64,000 nucleotides of DNA from the NCBI GenBank assembly GCA_016792845.1, contig JAEUKH010000003.1, forward strand, positions 34,567 to 98,566, read 5' to 3'. Source of the stretch: Myxococcales bacterium. Its GTDB lineage: Bacteria > Myxococcota_A > Polyangia > Polyangiales > Ga0077539. Both the position numbers and the translations under genes were made by a program. The notes beneath the pieces were generated by a model, which did no database searches, had not been told where the DNA came from, and was given only the letters and a program-made list of their open reading frames with translations. The number at the start of each line of letters is the position of its first letter. Position 1 is the stretch's first letter. Positions 17,661 through 25,494 of this stretch are shown here, one piece after another.

Positions 17661-18485
17661 ATGGACACCGCCCTCGCAGCCTCGCTCTCGCCCCTCATCG
17701 ACGCGGCCTTTGAAGACCGCGCGCTGCTCTCGCAGCCCCTCTACCGCGACGCCGTCGAGGCGACCCTCGCCGCCCTCGACGCCGGGCAGCTCAGGGTGGC
17801 CTCCCGGGAGACCGAGGGGTGGGTCGTCCATGCTTGGGCCAAGCGCGCGATTTTAATGTATTTTTCTCTGCGTGGCATGGAGCCTTCGAGCGCCGGGCCG
17901 TTGCAGTTTCAAGACAAGATCCCGATCAAGACGCCGCCCCCCGGGGTGCGCGTGGTGCCGCCCGGCGCGGTGCGGTACGGGGCCTACGTGGCGCCGGGCG
18001 CGATCGTGATGCCGGGCTACGTCAACATCGGCGCGTGGGTCGACGCGGGCTCGATGGTCGACACCTGGGCCACGGTGGGCTCGTGCGCGCAGATCGGTCG
18101 CGACGTTCACCTCGCGGGGGGCGTCGGGATCGGCGGGGTGCTCGAGCCCCCTGGGGCGCGGCCGGTGATCATCGAAGACGGCGTGTTCGTGGGCTCTCGG
18201 GTGATCGTGGTCGAGGGCGTTCTGGTCGAGCAAGAGGCCGTGCTCGGCGCGGGGGTGGTGCTCACCGCGAGCACGACCCTCGTCGACGTCACGGGCCCTG
18301 AGCCCGTTGAGTTCAAGGGGCGGGTGCCGGCGCGCAGCGTGGTCATCCCCGGGATGCGCCCGAAGCGCTTCGCGGCGGGCGAATTCATGGTGCCGTGCGC
18401 GCTGATCATCGGCCGCCGCAGCGAGAGCACCAACCGAAAGGTGTCGCTCGAGAACGCGCTGCGCGAGCACAACGTCGCGGTCTGA
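17661..18485 (+). CDS. dapD: 2,3,4,5-tetrahydropyridine-2,6-dicarboxylate N-succinyltransferase DapD
   Basis: The 274-aa protein equals E. coli DapD in length. It has a helical N-terminal domain followed by a left-handed beta-helix of hexapeptide repeats (about residues 100-220), including YGAYVAPGAIVMPGYVNIGA and GSMVDTWATVGSCAQIGRD. The C-terminal FMVPCALIIGRRSESTNRK is characteristic. It catalyses succinylation of tetrahydrodipicolinate in the cytoplasmic lysine/meso-diaminopimelate pathway. The succinylase-route desuccinylase dapE starts 10 bp downstream, so the pair forms a pathway operon. Confidence 0.95.
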   Translation: MDTALAASLSPLIDAAFEDRALLSQPLYRDAVEATLAALDAGQLRVASRETEGWVVHAWAKRAILMYFSLRGMEPSSAGPLQFQDKIPIKTPPPGVRVVPPGAVRYGAYVAPGAIVMPGYVNIGAWVDAGSMVDTWATVGSCAQIGRDVHLAGGVGIGGVLEPPGARPVIIEDGVFVGSRVIVVEGVLVEQEAVLGAGVVLTASTTLVDVTGPEPVEFKGRVPARSVVIPGMRPKRFAAGEFMVPCALIIGRRSESTNRKVSLENALREHNVAV

Positions 18486-18495
18486 GCGAGGCGCC

Positions 18496-19578
18496 ATGGA
18501 GACCACCACCGCGCTCGAAGCCACCCTCCTCTCGCTCTGCGCGATCGCGTCGCCGACGGGCGAAGAGGGGCCGCTCTGTGATTACGTCGAGACCCTGCTC
18601 GTCGAGCGCCTCGGGCGCGACGCCGTAGCCCGCGACGGGCACTCGCTGGTGGTGACGCCGCCGGCGCCCGAGGGGCTGCCGCGGGTGGCCCTGGCGGGGC
18701 ATTTCGACGTCGTGCGCACCGTTCACGAGGGCCCAGCCCGCATCGAGGGCACGCGGCTCTATGGGGCCGGCGCGGCCGACATGAAGTCGGGGCTCGCGGT
18801 GATGCTCCACCTGATCGACGACCTCGCCGCAGGGCGCACGCCGCGGTACGCGCCGACCTTTGTGTTCTATGAGCGCGAAGAGGGGCCGTACCTTGAGAAC
18901 CGGCTCGGCGATGTGATCGCGCACTTTCCGGCGCTCAAAGAGGTCGACCTCGCGGTGTGCCTTGAGCCGAGCTCGAACGGGCTCCAGCTCGGATGCATGG
19001 GGAGCCTCCATGCGCGGGTGCATTTTCGCGGTCGAACGGCCCACAGCGCGCGGCCCTGGCAGGGCGAGAACGCGATTCACAAGGCGGGCGCGTTTCTGAC
19101 CAAGATGGGCGCCCTCGGGCCCCGCGAGGTCGTGCGCGATGCGATGACCTACCGCGAGGTCATGAGCGTCACCTTGGCCGAAGGGGGCCGCGGTCGAAAC
19201 ATCATCCCCGATGTCTTCACCCTCAACGTGAACGCGCGCTTCGCGCCGGGGCGCACCCCCGAAGACGCCGAGGCCGAGCTCGTCGCCCTGGTGGCCGGAG
19301 AGGCCGACGTCGAGGTCTTTGACCGTTCGCCCTCGGCGCCGCCGCATCGCGCGCACCCCTTGGTCGAGGCGCTCGTCGCCGCAGGGGTCACCAGCGTCGA
19401 GCCCAAGCAAGCGTGGACCGACGTGGCGCGCTTCGCCAGCGTCGGCGTCGCCGCGGTCAACCTCGGCCCGGGCACGCAATCACAAGCCCATCAACGCAAC
19501 GAATGGACCGACCGCGAGAGCCTCGCCGCGGGCCTCGTCGTCTTTCGTCGTTGGCTCTTCGAGACCGAGCCCCGGTGA
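18496..19578 (+). CDS. dapE: succinyl-diaminopimelate desuccinylase DapE (M20 family)
   Basis: The 360-aa M20 metallopeptidase-family enzyme has the di-zinc ligand pattern: GHFDVV (His69, Asp71), AADMKSG (Asp95), YEREEGP (general base Glu128 and ligand Glu129), and a late His in AHQRNEW. A dimerisation/lid domain lies in the middle. The family hydrolyses N-succinyl-LL-diaminopimelate to LL-diaminopimelate. Context (directly after dapD) supports DapE over other M20 peptidases. Its stop codon overlaps the GTG of the next gene (GTGA), suggesting translational coupling. Confidence 0.9.
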   Translation: METTTALEATLLSLCAIASPTGEEGPLCDYVETLLVERLGRDAVARDGHSLVVTPPAPEGLPRVALAGHFDVVRTVHEGPARIEGTRLYGAGAADMKSGLAVMLHLIDDLAAGRTPRYAPTFVFYEREEGPYLENRLGDVIAHFPALKEVDLAVCLEPSSNGLQLGCMGSLHARVHFRGRTAHSARPWQGENAIHKAGAFLTKMGALGPREVVRDAMTYREVMSVTLAEGGRGRNIIPDVFTLNVNARFAPGRTPEDAEAELVALVAGEADVEVFDRSPSAPPHRAHPLVEALVAAGVTSVEPKQAWTDVARFASVGVAAVNLGPGTQSQAHQRNEWTDRESLAAGLVVFRRWLFETEPR

Positions 19579-20093
19579 GCGCGCTCGGGGTGTGGCTCCG
19601 CGGCGCCGTGGGCTTCGGCGTCGTGGCCGTCTTCGTCGCGGCGTGGTGGCTCGACGCGCGCCCCGCGACCCACCCGTGGGCCCACCTCAGGCGCTTCACC
19701 CTGCTCGCCCAGATCGCCTCGCTGCTCGGCGCCGTTTGGGCGCTCCGCCCGGGGCCCGGCACCCTCGACGACCCCTCAGCCTTCGACGCCGCAATCGGCC
19801 ACGGGACGCCCGTCTTGCTCGACATCTACAGCCAAGACTGCGGCCCCTGCCTCCTCGCGCGCCCCGCCGTCGACGCCCTCGAACAAGAGACCCGCGGTCG
19901 GCTCCGGGTGCTGCGGGTCGACACCGCGAGCCCCGCGGCCGCCCTCGTGCAGGCGCGCTACGGGTTCAGGGTCACGCCGACCTACGTCTTGGTCGACGCC
20001 GCGGGCCGCGAGGTCTGGCGCAAGCGCGGCGGCGGCCCCGACCGAGACGCCATCGTCGCGCGGCTCGCGACCCTCTCCGCCGCGCCGCGATGA
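19575..20093 (+). CDS. membrane-anchored thioredoxin-like protein
   Basis: The GTG at 19575 overlaps the dapE stop (GTGA); upstream in-frame starts would lie inside dapE. The 172-aa product has two hydrophobic segments near the N-terminus (AVGFGVVAVFVAAWWL and FTLLAQIASLLGAVWAL) and a thioredoxin fold with the active site CGPC (Cys89/Cys92) and the cis-Pro motif VTPTY. It is likely a thiol-disulphide oxidoreductase at the membrane. Why it follows dapE is unclear; the abundance of Cys-rich exported proteins nearby would give it substrates, but that is speculation. Confidence 0.8.
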   Translation: MSALGVWLRGAVGFGVVAVFVAAWWLDARPATHPWAHLRRFTLLAQIASLLGAVWALRPGPGTLDDPSAFDAAIGHGTPVLLDIYSQDCGPCLLARPAVDALEQETRGRLRVLRVDTASPAAALVQARYGFRVTPTYVLVDAAGREVWRKRGGGPDRDAIVARLATLSAAPR

Positions 20094-20159
20094 GCGCCGT
20101 CGAGACGCCGAGCGACTGGCGCCCGCGGGCGCAAGCGTGTAACCCCCCGGCCGAGTCTC

Positions 20160-21350
20160 ATGCCACGCGCTTCGTGCCTCCGATGTCGACGCCCTGAGGG
20201 CTTCTGTTTTTGCGCCGATGTGCCTGTGATCGCGTCGCAGACCCGGGTGATCCTCTTGCAGCATCCGCGCGAGCGCGACGTGGCCATCGGCACCGCGCGC
20301 ATGGCGTCGCTGTGCTTGCCCAACAGCGAGCTCCTCGTCGGCTTCGACTGGGAGCGCTCGGCCACCCTCGACCGCGCCCTCTCAGACCCCGCGCGCCGGG
20401 CCGTGCTGCTCTACCCGGGCGAAGGCGCTTCGAACGTGCTCGACGCGCCGCCCGAGGGGCCCGTCACCCTCGTCGTCGTCGACGGCACCTGGAGCCTCAC
20501 CAAGAAGCTCATCAAGCACAACCCGCGCCTCGCGGCGCTCCCGCGGGTGGCCTTTCGGCCGCCGAACCCGAGCGAGTACCGCATCCGTCGCGAGCCCGGC
20601 GTCGACTGCGTGTCGACCCTCGAAGCGCTCGTGCATGTGCTCGGCGCCCTCGAAGGCGACGCCGCGCGCTTTCGCCCGATGCTCGCGCCCTTTCGCACGA
20701 TGATCGACCGACAGATCGCCTGCGAGGCCGCGCGTCCGAGCCCGCGCTCGCGCTTCGGTCGCACCCCCGGCGCGCCGCGCCCCGAGCCCGCTCCGCCCCT
20801 CACGAAGGCCACCCAAGGCCTCGTGCTCGTGGCCGCCGAGGCCAACGCGTGGCCGTCGCGCAAGGAGGGGCCGCAGCACCCGCACGAGCTCGTCCATTGG
20901 GTGGCCTGTCGCCTCGATGACGGGGCCGTGTTCGAGCGCTTCGTCAGACCCCGCGCGCCCCTCGCGCCGGCCACCCTCTCGCAGACCGAGCTCACCGAAG
21001 CCCAGCTCGACCAAGGCGTCACCGTCGAGGCCTTCTGGCAAGCGTTCATGGCCTTCGTGCCCCCCGGCGGCACCCTCGCGAGCTGGGGCGATTACCCCAG
21101 CACCCTGCTCGCCAACGCGGGCCTCACGAGCCCGACGCCCTGGCGCGATCTGCGAAAGCTCTGCCGCACCATCGAGAAAGACAAGGTCGGCACCGCCGCC
21201 GCGTACCTCGCGCGAAAGGGCCTCGACGCGCCTCAGGCCCCCATCGGGCACGGCCGCTCAGGTCGCCGCCTCGCCGAAGTCAACGCCGTCACCGCGTGGC
21301 TGAGCCGCGCGGCCGATGTTGACAGTGTTCACATCGCGCGCCCGCAGTGA
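20160..21350 (+). CDS. DTW-domain tRNA aminocarboxypropyltransferase fused to an exonuclease-like domain
   Basis: Residues 1-200 form a DTW domain: N-terminal zinc-type cysteines CLRCRRPEGFCFC, LLQHPRE, and the DGTW motif (Asp108, Thr110, Trp111) followed by SLTKK. In the TapT/TuaA family this enzyme places a 3-amino-3-carboxypropyl group on tRNA uridine. After a Pro/Arg linker, residues about 215-396 resemble a 3'-5' exonuclease (DEDDh) fold by layout: a beta hairpin around VLVAAEANAW, an SQTELTEAQLDQG helix pair, and ASWGDY. The first catalytic Asp-x-Glu appears altered, so the domain may be inactive. The last codons form one arm of an inverted repeat (21315-21378). Confidence 0.72.
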   Translation: MPRASCLRCRRPEGFCFCADVPVIASQTRVILLQHPRERDVAIGTARMASLCLPNSELLVGFDWERSATLDRALSDPARRAVLLYPGEGASNVLDAPPEGPVTLVVVDGTWSLTKKLIKHNPRLAALPRVAFRPPNPSEYRIRREPGVDCVSTLEALVHVLGALEGDAARFRPMLAPFRTMIDRQIACEAARPSPRSRFGRTPGAPRPEPAPPLTKATQGLVLVAAEANAWPSRKEGPQHPHELVHWVACRLDDGAVFERFVRPRAPLAPATLSQTELTEAQLDQGVTVEAFWQAFMAFVPPGGTLASWGDYPSTLLANAGLTSPTPWRDLRKLCRTIEKDKVGTAAAYLARKGLDAPQAPIGHGRSGRRLAEVNAVTAWLSRAADVDSVHIARPQ

Positions 21351-21378
21351 CCGCTGCAATGTGAACAGTGTCAACATC
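21315..21378. repeat. 20-bp inverted repeat between convergent genes, possible bidirectional terminator
   Basis: GATGTTGACAGTGTTCACAT (21315-21334) and ATGTGAACAGTGTCAACATC (21359-21378) are reverse complements except for one position, with a 24-nt loop. One arm encodes the C-terminus of the DTW protein, and the other reaches the last codons of the convergent lipoprotein. The right-arm motif recurs, almost identical, three times at 24803-24913. No U-tract follows. A terminator, protein-binding site or mobile repeat are all possible. Confidence 0.6.
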
Positions 21379-22006
21379 ACCGCGCGCCCGCGTCGGCGCA
21401 GGCCGTGACGGGCACGCAAGGCCCCCAGCACTGCCCGACCACGGGCGAGATGGCGCCCTCGGGGCAGCGCGGGCGGACGGCGTTGCAGAGCGCGTGGCTC
21501 GGGTCACAGTCCCACCCTGTACAGCAGTCGACGGGCAGGGGTTGGTCGCTGGGGCCGACGCAGTGTTGCCGCGTCCGGTCGAAGTGAGCGCCCTCGCAGC
21601 GCGGGCCGTTGTCGGGGGGCGCCCCGGCGTCGAGGCTCGTACACGCGCCGCGGGCCGCGAAGGGCTGTCCGACCGCGGCGGGGCAGTCTTCGAAGCTCTG
21701 CCCGTCGCAGCCGCAGTAGGTGGCCACCGCGGCGCAGTCGGTGAGCGGCGCGCAGCGACCCGCGAGGCCGCATCCGGGCGCGGAGTACACACACTGCTGG
21801 TTGGCGTTGCAGTCGCGCGCCGTGCGGCACCCGTCGGCGTCGAGGGGCGCGGCGGCGTCGGCCGATGCGCGCGCGTCGAGGGCGGCGGCGTCGACCTGTT
21901 GCGACGACGCGTCGACGGCGCCATCCGCGGCGTCGTCGGGCACCGCCAGCGAGGTGCCCGAGCAGCCGAGGGCGGTCACAAAGAGCGAAGCAAGAAGTCG
22001 TGACAT
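21377..22006 (-). CDS. Cys-rich lipoprotein
   Basis: The start is placed at 22006, which gives a lipoprotein signal MSRLLASLFVTALGC (Cys15). Residues further upstream in the same frame are arginine-rich and read as the shadow of another frame. The 209-aa product has an Asp/Ala linker and a Cys-rich region with CRTARDCNANQQCVY, CAAVATYCGCDGQSF (a Kazal/follistatin-like CGCDG..F pattern) and CCTGWDCDPSHALC. It is divergent from the DUF2252 gene. The function is unknown; a protease-inhibitor-like module is possible but weakly supported. Confidence 0.68.
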   Translation of the reverse strand: MSRLLASLFVTALGCSGTSLAVPDDAADGAVDASSQQVDAAALDARASADAAAPLDADGCRTARDCNANQQCVYSAPGCGLAGRCAPLTDCAAVATYCGCDGQSFEDCPAAVGQPFAARGACTSLDAGAPPDNGPRCEGAHFDRTRQHCVGPSDQPLPVDCCTGWDCDPSHALCNAVRPRCPEGAISPVVGQCWGPCVPVTACADAGAR

Positions 22007-22162
22007 GGGGTGAAGGCTCCGTCTGCGAAGTGTGCCGAGACAGTGCCACAGGTTGCCCCCGGGTGGGCACCCTGTGACGGCGATGACACGCGCGTTTCGG
22101 CTGTGAAACAAGGGTTCGCGCGCGCTTGCGGGGCGCTCGCAGGCCGTGCCAAAGCGCCCCCC

Positions 22163-23608
22163 GTGTGCCGTCTCTGGGTCACCTGGTTGTGGGTCGCGAT
22201 GTTGGGCGCGTGCGTCGGGCCCCACGACCCGCGGGCCGCGCTGGTCGCGGCGACGCTCGTGCGGGCAGACCAGGCCCTCTTGCGCGGCCGCCCTTCGCTC
22301 ATGGCCGCGCGGTACGCCGCGATGGGGCAGTCGGCCTTCGCGTTCTACCGCGGCACGATCAGCGTCTGGAGGCGCGACTGGCGCGACGCCACGCTCGGGT
22401 TGAGCGCGTCGCGGTTCGGCCTCGATCACCCCATGCCGCTCGGGGCGGGCGACCCGCACCCTGAGAATTTTGGCCTGCTCGACCCGGGCGAGGGGCCCCT
22501 GCGCTTTGAACTCAACGACCTCGACGCGGTCGAGCGCGTGCCCTACCTGTGGGATCTCCGGCGGCTCCTGGTGGGCCTCGTCCTGGCGGTGCGCGGCGCG
22601 AACGCAGACGATGCCGCGGCGCGGTCTACGGGGCGGGCGGCCGAAGGGGCCGTCGTCGAGGCCGCGCTGGGGGCCTACCTCGCGACGCTGCGCGGGCAGG
22701 GCCCCGAGGCGGTGACCGAGGCGCCCGAGAGCCCCGTGCTGGCCGACCTCTTTCGCCGCGGTGCGCGCGATCGCGCGAGGCGGGCTGAGCTCGACGCGCT
22801 CACCGAGCTCGTCGCGGGGCGCCGGGCGCTGCGTCGCGGAGCCTTCGATCGCGAAGACCCGCAGAGCGCGCTCGCGTCGTTGCCGCCCTTCGCGCGCGCG
22901 AGCTTGCCTTCGAGCCTCGCGGCGATGCGGGCCTCGCTCTCGGCCCCGACCCCTGCCGCGTGGTGGGCGCTGCGCGACGCCGCCCGGCTGTACGGCTCAG
23001 GGGTCGCGAGCCTCGCCCGGGTGCGCGTGCTCGTGCTCTTGGAGGGGCCCTCTGAGAGCCCCGACGACGACGTCTTGCTCGAAGTGAAGGAGCTCAGCGA
23101 CGCGCTGACGCCGGGCTTCGTGAGCGTCGACGTGGCGGCCACGAGCTTGCCTTCGCGCATCACCGCGGCCGCCGCGGGGGTGTGGTCGGCCCCCGGGCTC
23201 GAACGCTACTGGGGCGCCGCGACGTGGCTCGGGTTCGCCGTCCAGTGTCGCGTCGAACGGGCCTCGCAGAAGTCGGTGCGGGTGGCGCGGCTCGTCGGAG
23301 CGCTCGGTTCGGTGGCGGCCCTCGAAGCGCTCGGCGCCGACCTCGGCGCGGCCCTCGGGCGCATCCACCGCCGCGGCGAACACGACGGCCGCGTGGTCGG
23401 CGCCGCCATCGCCGCGCGCATCACCGACCCCGCGGGCTTCATCGCCGAACAGCGCGACATCGCCACCCGCTACGCCTCGCAGGTCGAGGCTGACCACGCC
23501 GCGTTCGTGCTGCAACTGCGCGCCGCGGGGCCGCGCCTCGGCTTCGCGCCCGCCACAGACTGCGCCCCAGACCCCGACCTCGCAGCGCTTGTTGGAGACG
23601 CGCCTTGA
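22163..23608 (+). CDS. DUF2252-family lipoprotein (kinase-like fold)
   Basis: The GTG at 22163 is preferred because it begins MCRLWVTWLWVAMLGAC, a lipoprotein signal; an ATG at 22010 in the same frame is possible but precedes this hydrophobic stretch by 51 residues. The mature protein carries DUF2252 landmarks: GDPHPENFGLL, RFELNDLDAVERVPYLWDL and a C-terminal GAALGRIHRRGEHD. These resemble the catalytic and metal-binding loops of aminoglycoside phosphotransferase-like kinases. DUF2252 has no established function. An exported, lipid-anchored version is unusual for a kinase-like fold. The next gene overlaps its stop (TTGA) and encodes an outer-membrane barrel, so the two are probably co-expressed. 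Confidence 0.75.
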   Translation: MCRLWVTWLWVAMLGACVGPHDPRAALVAATLVRADQALLRGRPSLMAARYAAMGQSAFAFYRGTISVWRRDWRDATLGLSASRFGLDHPMPLGAGDPHPENFGLLDPGEGPLRFELNDLDAVERVPYLWDLRRLLVGLVLAVRGANADDAAARSTGRAAEGAVVEAALGAYLATLRGQGPEAVTEAPESPVLADLFRRGARDRARRAELDALTELVAGRRALRRGAFDREDPQSALASLPPFARASLPSSLAAMRASLSAPTPAAWWALRDAARLYGSGVASLARVRVLVLLEGPSESPDDDVLLEVKELSDALTPGFVSVDVAATSLPSRITAAAAGVWSAPGLERYWGAATWLGFAVQCRVERASQKSVRVARLVGALGSVAALEALGADLGAALGRIHRRGEHDGRVVGAAIAARITDPAGFIAEQRDIATRYASQVEADHAAFVLQLRAAGPRLGFAPATDCAPDPDLAALVGDAP

Positions 23609-24675
23609 GAACCCTCTGCCTCTCGCTCGCCCTCGGGCTCGCCGCGCCCGCGTTGGCCGCTCAGACCCTCGCCGCGGTGCTGCCCGGACCCTCGACGGCG
23701 GCCGCATCACAGCACGAGGCTCGCGTCGCCGCGGGGCTCGAAGTCTTCGCAAGCGCCGGGCTCCGCGTCACCAACACCGACGCCGCGGGCGCCACCACGG
23801 CGCCCCAGCTCGACCTCGGCCGGCTGCACCTCGCGGTCGACGCGCGCGGCCCCTCGCTGCACGCCCGCGCCGTCATCGAAGGCGTGCGCAGCGCGGGCGA
23901 GGGGAGCCTCGTGGGCATCGCGGGTGACGCCCTCGTGCTGCGGGCGCGCGAGGCCTATGCGGGCTTCGAGCGCGGCCCCGTCGAGCTCCGGGCGGGCATC
24001 ATCGCGACGCTCACGGTGCCCGAGATCGAGGCCACCTGGCGGCTCCGCGCGGTCGCGGCCACGCCCCTCGAAGCGTCGTCGCTCGCGGCCCCGTCTGACC
24101 TCGGGGTGAGCGCGCGGGTCGCCCTGCCGCGCCGCCTCGGGTGGGTGGGCGCGATGGTGTCAAACGGCGAGGGCTACTCGGCCCGAGAGTTCAACACCAA
24201 CAAGCGCATCGAGCTCGCCGCGTCGGTTCACCCCTCGGCCCACGGGCGCCTCGCGCCGCTCGCCGTGCTCGTGAGCGCGAGCGCGGGCACCACCGGCGTC
24301 GCGGGCAGCCGCAACGATCGCGTGCACGGGGCGCTGCTCTGGCAGGGCGTCGGGCTCCGCGGCGGGGTGAGCTTCACCCACGGGTGGGGCGTCGACGACG
24401 ACAGCGCGCGCCGCGCCTGGCTCGCCGAGGCCTTCGTGCGGGCGGTGTGGGCCGCGCGCTTCATCGCCGGGCTGAGGGTCTCGCGGTGGCAACGCGACAC
24501 CGCCGTCGACGCCGACCGCATCACGTCGTGGGTCGCCACCGTCGGCGCCCGGCTCGACGAGGGGCTCGAGCTCTACCTCGCGATGCTCCGCGCCGTGCCC
24601 GGAGGCCGCGCGTACACCGCCCTCCCGGGCAGCGACCACTGGGATCTCAGGCTCGTCGCGCGGGCCGTCTTCTGA
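23605..24675 (+). CDS. outer-membrane beta-barrel (porin-like) protein
   Basis: The TTG start overlaps the previous stop (TTGA) and has GGAGA six bases upstream. A signal peptide (RTLCLSLALGLAAPALAAQ) is followed by alternating amphipathic strands ending in a terminal aromatic residue (DLRLVARAVF), the usual signal for outer-membrane barrel insertion. Strand motifs such as YAGFERGPVELRAGII and WVGAMVSNGEGYS resemble phosphate-selective porin O/P-like proteins. The family assignment is tentative. It is coupled to the DUF2252 lipoprotein. Confidence 0.7.
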   Translation: MRTLCLSLALGLAAPALAAQTLAAVLPGPSTAAASQHEARVAAGLEVFASAGLRVTNTDAAGATTAPQLDLGRLHLAVDARGPSLHARAVIEGVRSAGEGSLVGIAGDALVLRAREAYAGFERGPVELRAGIIATLTVPEIEATWRLRAVAATPLEASSLAAPSDLGVSARVALPRRLGWVGAMVSNGEGYSAREFNTNKRIELAASVHPSAHGRLAPLAVLVSASAGTTGVAGSRNDRVHGALLWQGVGLRGGVSFTHGWGVDDDSARRAWLAEAFVRAVWAARFIAGLRVSRWQRDTAVDADRITSWVATVGARLDEGLELYLAMLRAVPGGRAYTALPGSDHWDLRLVARAVF

Positions 24676-24706
24676 GCCCCGCAATGCCTTCATTCTGAGG
24701 TAATTT

Positions 24707-25441
24707 ATGAAACGATTCGCCCTCCTCGCGCTCTGCGCCGCGCTCGCCCTCGGATGCTCCGAACCCCGCGAGACCCTCGACCCCGACGCCGCGCCCGCGG
24801 GTGACGCGGGCAATGTGAACGATGTCAACATCGGTGACGCGGGCAATGTGAACGATGTCAACAACATCGACGCATCGACCGGAGACGCGGGCAATGTGAA
24901 CGATGTCAACATCGTCGACGCGGGCCGCGACGGGGCTTCGGTTGACAGCGGCGTCGCGGTCGACGCGGGCGCCGCGCGGGTCATCATCAACGAAGTGCGC
25001 GCGAGCGGAGACGACTGGGTCGAGCTCTACAACGCCGGCACGGCGAGCGCGAACCTCGAAGGCTTCACGGTGGCCGACACCGACACCGCGGTCGACGGGG
25101 GCGCGCCGCGCGGCGCCGAGTCGCTCACCTTCCCCGCGGGCACCACCCTCGCGCCGGGCGAATACCTCGTCGTGGTGGCCGACCTCGCCGACGCGGGCGC
25201 GGGGCCGCAGACGGGCTGCCTCATGGGCGCCCTGGCGCGCTGCTTCCACGCCAATTTCGGCATCTCGGCGGGCAACGGCGAGACGGTGTACCTCGTCGCT
25301 CCGAACCGCCAGATCGTCGACCGCGCGGTGTACCCTGCCAACGCCGTCGCCGCGGGCCAGTCGCTCGGTCGGCTCCCCGACGCCGCGGGCGATTTCGCGC
25401 CCAATCGCCCAACGCCCGGCGCGCCCAACGCGGCGCCCTGA
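24707..25441 (+). CDS. lamin-tail-domain lipoprotein with GNVNDVNI repeats
   Basis: The ATG has GAGGT upstream and opens a lipoprotein signal (MKRFALLALCAALALGC, Cys17). Residues about 30-75 contain three copies of GDAGNVNDVN. Residues about 88-244 form a lamin-tail domain, identified by IINEVRASGDDWVELYN, NLEGFTVADTD and LAPGEYLVVVAD, ending in a GRLPDAAGDFAPN strand. Bacterial LTDs are found on exported proteins and may bind surfaces or nucleic acid. The repeats are nearly identical at DNA level (see the repeat entry). The function is unknown. Confidence 0.78.
   Translation: MKRFALLALCAALALGCSEPRETLDPDAAPAGDAGNVNDVNIGDAGNVNDVNNIDASTGDAGNVNDVNIVDAGRDGASVDSGVAVDAGAARVIINEVRASGDDWVELYNAGTASANLEGFTVADTDTAVDGGAPRGAESLTFPAGTTLAPGEYLVVVADLADAGAGPQTGCLMGALARCFHANFGISAGNGETVYLVAPNRQIVDRAVYPANAVAAGQSLGRLPDAAGDFAPNRPTPGAPNAAP
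24803..24913 (+). repeat. three in-frame copies of a 28-bp repeat
   Basis: Copies start at 24803, 24836 and 24884 and share GACGCGGGCAATGTGAACGA plus TGTCAACA, coding for DAGNVNDVN. They are near-perfect copies with unequal spacing (33 and 48 bp). The core AATGTGAACGATGTCAAC differs by two bases from one arm of the inverted repeat at 21359-21378. Confidence 0.8.
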
Positions 25442-25494
25442 GCGGCCTCGCGCCGTCACCGAGCGCGTTGTCTCGGCGACCGCCCCCGTGCACG

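Noticed and set aside
13020..17831. A 1603-codon open frame on the minus strand opposite the Stig1/RCC1 lipoprotein
   Set aside because: It is the antisense shadow of a very GC-rich gene with few stop-generating codons. It is made of Arg/Ala/His/Val-rich low-complexity sequence, has no start signal, and contradicts the clear domains on the plus strand.
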